Assembly (NCBI GenBank): GCA_030998015.1
Contig: JARWMV010000232.1
Span: 1,364,001-1,428,000 of the forward strand
Reading direction: 5' to 3'
DNA length: 64,000 bases
DNA from: Ceratorhiza oryzae-sativae
Lineage: Eukaryota; Basidiomycota; Agaricomycetes; Cantharellales; Ceratobasidiaceae
Part shown: one piece after another, positions 60,301-64,000 of the stretch
Numbering within the stretch: the stretch's first letter is position 1
Layout of the letters: each line of letters starts with the position of its first letter
Position numbers and translations under genes: made by a program
The notes under the pieces: generated by a model
What the model was told of the DNA's origin: nothing
Database searches by the model: none
What the model saw: the letters and a program-made list of their open reading frames with translations, nothing else

Positions 60301-60414
60301 TTGCTTAGGCAAAGCATATAAGAGATGAAAGTATGAAGGGAAGGGATGATATTCAACAGCCTGGGAGGCCCTCCTTACATACATTCTGGAGACAACAAAT
60401 ACAGGGTCTACATG

Positions 60415-60580
60415 CTGCTGCACAGTGACTACAGACTGCTGCACAGTTGCTGTGGACTGCTGCACAGTTACTGCAGACTGTGCACACAGTGACTACAGAC
60501 TGCTGCACAGATGCTGTGGGCTGCACATTGCAGTAACTGCAGGCTGCACTTGGACTGCATATGCTGTGGGCTGTGCAGAC
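60415..60580. repeat. degenerate minisatellite, unit about 21 bases
   Basis: Six or seven imperfect copies of CTGCTGCACAGTNACTACAGA, rich in CTG/CAG, lie head to tail. Copies vary mostly by C/T and A/G changes. Confidence 0.7.
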
Positions 60581-60878
60581 TCCATGGCTGTGTACTGTGG
60601 CTTGCTGCAGTGGGAACAAGTACAAGCAAGCGACTAATAATAGGACAAGGCTCAGTAAGCAGGTGGAGGTGCTTAGTCAGGAGGGAGAGGTGGTCAAGCC
60701 ATGAGACCAAAAGGCAAAACAAAGGAAAGAAAATGATAGTTAGCCACAAGACCTTGATCATGGCTCATGACAGCAAGACTGTAATCTGAACATTTTGAGT
60801 GGGTATATGCAAGGTCAGAAAATAGGGTAAAATATAGGAGTATTACTACAAGGTTGCACAATGATGCTTGACTACTTA

Positions 60879-61097
60879 CACTGCACAGCAAAATGATTGC
60901 AGCATGTGATGGAAAATCAATTGTTCTCAACTCCAGAGATGGTTACTACATTTTGTGTACATACATCAGTGCAATTTGAGAGAGCAGTACAATAGACGCC
61001 TAAAACAAAAACAACAAGCAAAATCAATAATTTGGATGACAAGAAATAAAAGAAATAAGGTTGGGTTTGCTGCAATCATTTTGCATGATGTAAGCAA
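60879..61097. repeat. left terminal inverted repeat of the Tc1-type element
   Basis: Inverted relative to 62391-62609. It starts CACTGCACAGCAAAATGATT and ends near GCATGATGTAAGCAA, pairing with TTGCTTACATCATGC on the other side. Mismatches are mainly transitions. Confidence 0.85.
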
Positions 61098-61153
61098 GTC
61101 ATCCTGACATTCAAAAAAAAAGTGACAAAGGTACTCACATTCAAGCATACTGT

Positions 61154-62318
61154 TCAGTACTTAGTGTGCCCACCTTTCACCTTCACCAGTGCTGCAACAT
61201 GGTGGGGCATTGACTTATAGAGATTGCATATATATTGAGTGGGAATTTTGTACCATTGCCACTCCAGAGCCTCCCACAGCTCCCAGTGATTTGTTGGCTG
61301 GGGCTGTTCAGTGCAAACAGTGGCATCAAGATAAGACCAAACATGCTTGATTGGGTTCATATCTGGGCTGTTTGATGGCCAGGGAAGAACCCTGAGTTAG
61401 AGGTGCTGTGCAGGAATTCCTGCATGCTGGCATCAAGGGTAACTGTATTGTAGAAGCACCAATTGGTAAGCTGATGCAATTGAGTAACCCTTGATGCCAG
61501 TATGCAGGAATTCCTGCACAGCACCTCTAGGCCCTGAGTTGACAATCAAGGAGCCACTTTTTGGTCACTCAAGCTGTATGCTTTGGATTGTTGTCTTGCT
61601 GGAAGATTACTGACAAAGGACAAACGCAGGATTTGAGCAGGGGGTGGAAGAATTCAGTGGAAAGGATTTTGGTGTATTTGATTGCTGTAAGCATGCTGTC
61701 TATAAGGTGCAATCAACCAACACCCTCCACTGTAATATACCCCCAAACCATAACATGACCACCACCATGTTGGACAACTTGCTTCATATGTTCTGGCTTC
61801 ACTGGGTCACTGACCTTCTTATAGTATCTACCTGGCCCTCCAACCCCAAAAACAAAGAACTTGGACTCATCTGAAAAATGGATTTTAGACCAGTCTACCT
61901 TGTCCCATGTCAAATGCAACCACCCCCAGCACAGCCGCCTCAAACGCTTCTTGCAATTGAGGAATGGAACCCTATGTTGATGATAGACATGAAAACCAAG
62001 CTTGTTTAGTCACCATCAGAGTGTATCAGTGCTAACATGGGGGAAAAAGTCACGTTTAAGATCAGCTGCAGTCTTGACAACATCATGAGACATCAGCAAC
62101 ACAGCCCAGCAGCCCTCAGATTCATCTAGTTTATGTGGACAGCCAGTACTTTTCTTTGGTGTAAAGATATTGTCACCATGTAAATAGCTAGACCAGATTC
62201 AACCAACAGTAGTGTTGTGTACCCCACTCAGCCTGCTAGCCACAGCATGGTCAGTCAGACCTTTCTGCTTCAGGAGGATTATATGAGCACACTTCAAGGG
62301 TGATATAGTGGCCACCAT
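61154..62318 (-). pseudogene. Tc1-like transposase pseudogene
   Basis: The frame starts MVATISPLKCAHIILLKQKG (helix-turn-helix region, GLTDHAVASRLSG), continues to DWSKIHFSDESKFFVFG (first catalytic Asp region), HGGGHVMVWGYITVEG, a PKHT motif, and ends SPDMNPIKHVWSYLD (the last catalytic Asp region) at 61154. The frame is interrupted by five in-frame TGA codons (62199-62201, 62016-62018, 62010-62012, 61713-61715, 61569-61571) and by a 133-base MITE at 61399. There is no indel otherwise. It cannot make an active enzyme. Confidence 0.85.
61399..61531. mobile_element. MITE (hAT-like) inserted in the transposase pseudogene
   Basis: A 133-base, nearly palindromic insert with inverted ends of about 45 bases starting AGAGGTGCTGTGCAGGAATT, with two mismatches. 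Each arm also contains the palindrome GCAGGAATTCCTGC. It is flanked by a 9-base direct repeat CCCTGAGTT (61390-61398 and 61532-61540), close to the 8-bp duplications of hAT elements. The central loop is about 40 bases, so it encodes nothing. Confidence 0.8.
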
Positions 62319-62390
62319 AGCATCAAAAAATCAGGTAGATTAGCTCTAGAAAAGAAAAAAACAGTCGTGGTGAAACATGGGTGGTTCAGG

Positions 62391-62609
62391 TTGCTTACAT
62401 CATGCAAAATGATTGCAGCAAACCCAACCTTATTTCTTTTATTTCTCATCATCCAACTTATCAATTTCACTCATTGTTTTTGCTTTATGCATCTATTGTA
62501 CTGCTCTCTTGAATCACACTGACATATGTACATGAAATGTAGTAACCATCTCTGGAGTCAAGAACAATTGATTTTCTGTCATGTGCTGCAATCATTTTGC
62601 TGTGCAGTG
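62391..62609. repeat. right terminal inverted repeat of the Tc1-type element
   Basis: The partner of 60879-61097, ending AATGATTGC-type subterminal motif and CTGTGCAGTG next to the flanking TA. Confidence 0.85.
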
Positions 62610-63060
62610 TAAGTCAGTAATTTCCTACATATTCTCCACATATATCACATCAGCACAGGGTTCTTGAAAGGTTGTCTACTCAACCCCAGCATGTAGGCTA
62701 GTAGGGTATCCTAGGGCCAGCACTCACCAGCAGTGACTCAGAACAGGATGGGTCCATCATCTTGAGATTTGAAGCACACCTGACAAGGATGTGATCAAAT
62801 AATGGGATGAATAGAATGTCCTAGGACCAGTCACATGTGCCATGCCAGTTCATGATTGAACAAGAGTAAGTGAAATTCTGAAGTTCCCAGGCCCACATAT
62901 ACTAATGCCAACATCAAAACCCAGTCATCCCACAACTTGAAGCAGACCAGCTGTTCTTCCTTTTGCTACTTTGTTCACGTTGTCACCTGTGTGACACAAC
63001 CAAGTCAATGCTTAAAGTGGATATTGATATGCTGTTATTCATACCTATCAATTGATTAAG

Positions 63061-63411
63061 GAAGGAATCGACTGCAAATGAATGCAATCGGTGCCGCTCA
63101 TCTTTGGTCGCGCATATAATTAGCATTCTACTTGGGATAACGCAGATGTCTGGTGTTTCTTATCATGTCCCGAGATCTCCCATAATACTTCGACTGTTGC
63201 TCGCTCTCAACAACTCAGCATCGGTGTAGAGCCACTTTTGCATATTCCACATGCATTATCCATAATTCTCAACATCAGATTTCGCGCACGAATTCTCTGG
63301 GTTTTGGTTGACTTATTGACGGTCCAGGCAATCCGATATATTTTCTAGTTATACCGCCAATACAAACTTACAAACCTCAAATGCGGAGTTCATTTCAGCG
63401 GAATCGTAGCT
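63061..63411. other. spacer between the transposon island and the second peptidase gene
   Basis: 350 bases with normal CpG content. It is the 3' flank of the peptidase gene. No gene is recognised. Confidence 0.45.
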
Positions 63412-64000
63412 TCAATCCAACTTCTTTGTCATCCTTTCGAATAACTTAGTGAGCCTTTTGGCCTCGTACGCGGCAAGCGTGGAGTTCCTCTCAATGGTGA
63501 TTGCCTCGGTGAGAGCTGGTAACGTCGTTGCGCCATATCCCTGTGCACAATGTCAGTCTGCAGTTTCGGACCTGTTTTAGTGTTTAAACTCACCAGCCAC
63601 TTGCCAGGAGCGACCCCCAAATGGCGATACCTATTCAATAGTAAATTCAAGCGCATTCGGATGAGCGCTCATCACCACTCACCACTCGCGATCGGGGATG
63701 CCCTCGTCGGACAAGAAACTCTGTTCAAAGGTGGAAAGCCTTCTGTTGACCGCTTGTACTTCTTTGACCGCACGAATAAGCTTTCCGAAGCCACCATGTT
63801 TACCATGACCGTGGTGCTGGTGATGTTTGTGATGTTCGTGTTGCCCATGACCGTGGTGCTTGTGCTCCTTAGCCTTCTCCTCTTGTTCTTTGGCCCACGC
63901 AGGCAATCTCCCGATCCTTGGCGTAACACGAGCGCCTTCGGGCCACTTCTGCGGCCACCCCACTTCGCTCTTCTCTACCTCCTTCTCCGTGTGTTCATGA
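63412..64000 (-). CDS. 3' end of a second Vps70/GCPII-like peptidase, with a histidine-rich insert (partial)
   Basis: The gene runs off the right edge of the window. The visible part is the dimerisation domain: LIRAVKEVQAVNRRLSTFEQ, then [36 protein letters not shown], ending KLFERMTKKLD at 63412. These three pieces match those of the complete gene at 41847-45320 ([44 protein letters not shown]), with introns at the same places. Upstream lies a stretch dense in His (HKHHGHGQHEHHKHHQHHGH) that the other copy lacks, and before it LPAWAKEQEEKAKEH. The insert sits before the dimerisation helices. Confidence 0.88.

Larger units (their letters stand above)
60879..62609 (-). mobile_element. Tc1/mariner-type DNA transposon with 219-base inverted ends, decayed
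   Basis: The element is flanked by TA on both sides (60877-60878, 62610-62611). Its inverted repeats run about 60879-61097 and 62391-62609 and begin CACTGCACAGCAAAATGATT. Each repeat is itself bounded by inverted copies of a GCAAAATGATTGCAGCA-like motif. Between them lies a Tc1-like transposase on the minus strand, broken by stops and by a MITE. The repeats differ at many C/T and G/A sites, so the element is old. Confidence 0.85.
57400..63060. other. CpG-depleted, decayed transposon island
   Basis: About 5.7 kb in which CpG is almost absent while TpG and CpA are common; line after line of 60 bases (for example 58021-58080 and 59041-59100) has none. No gene can be called outside the Tc1 element. 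The sharp return of CpG near 63061 marks the right edge. A stretch near 59830-60010 might be an old LTR, but I cannot define its ends. Confidence 0.7.

Noticed and set aside
61398..61529. TA duplication for the MITE
   Set aside because: TA dinucleotides do flank the arms, but the longer 9-base repeat CCCTGAGTT accounts for the junctions and the restored reading frame better.

Overview
The window looks like nuclear DNA of a filamentous basidiomycete (Agaricomycetes). The evidence is compact genes cut by many introns of about 50-60 bases with GT..AG ends and CTAAC/CTGAC-like branch sites, and gene content typical of that group: a Tps2-type trehalose phosphatase, a YABBY/HMG-like small protein, an SND2, a GH10 xylanase and a CYSTM peptide. 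A Rhizoctonia/Ceratobasidium-type genome is my best guess, but that is inference.

From 1 to 48 kb is a dense housekeeping region with genes on both strands. In order it holds: a hypothetical Ser/Gly/Tyr-rich protein; GPN3 GTPase and PYM (divergent pair); phosphoacetylglucosamine mutase; an auxin-efflux-carrier-type transporter; a three-RRM Gbp2/Hrb1-like SR protein; Tps2; protein-L-isoaspartate methyltransferase; a small protein with an eIF4E-binding-type motif; MAM33/p32; an NBS1 (nibrin) homologue; IBA57; GH10 xylanase; a YABBY/HMG-like protein; a Myb protein like SNAPC4; SND2/TMEM208; TAF8; a Pom34-like membrane protein; a SelT/SelW-type thioredoxin-fold protein; an F-box/LRR-like protein; a basic-N-terminus unknown; a CYSTM peptide; a membrane-anchored aldehyde dehydrogenase; a Vps70/glutamate-carboxypeptidase-like M28 peptidase; and DCP2. 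Several act in RNA metabolism (PYM, Gbp2-like, DCP2, perhaps the 4E-BP-like protein), transcription (GPN3, TAF8, SNAPC4-like) or mitochondria (MAM33, IBA57), but they are not an operon-like system.

From about 49.5 to 63.05 kb lies a transposon island. Its old sequence is almost free of CpG, unlike the gene-rich DNA on both sides. It carries a decayed Tc1-type element with 219-base inverted ends, a small hAT-like MITE inside that element, and a degenerate minisatellite. A young, apparently intact Ty3/gypsy chromovirus (50450-57394) has inserted into it: its two 376-base LTRs look identical, it has 5-bp target duplications, and it carries a Tf1-like self-priming signal. The right edge of the window holds the 3' end of a second Vps70-like peptidase gene, inverted relative to the first and carrying a histidine-rich insert.

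Five conserved genes need frame corrections (six sites), all explicable as 1-2 base losses in short homopolymers or dinucleotide repeats. This points to assembly indels or to a degraded nuclear haplotype. Splicing here is unusually inventive: a 5-base and an 8-base microexon, a start codon alone on its coding exon, and five GC-AG introns. Exon models were made by eye from protein-family conservation and splice signals.
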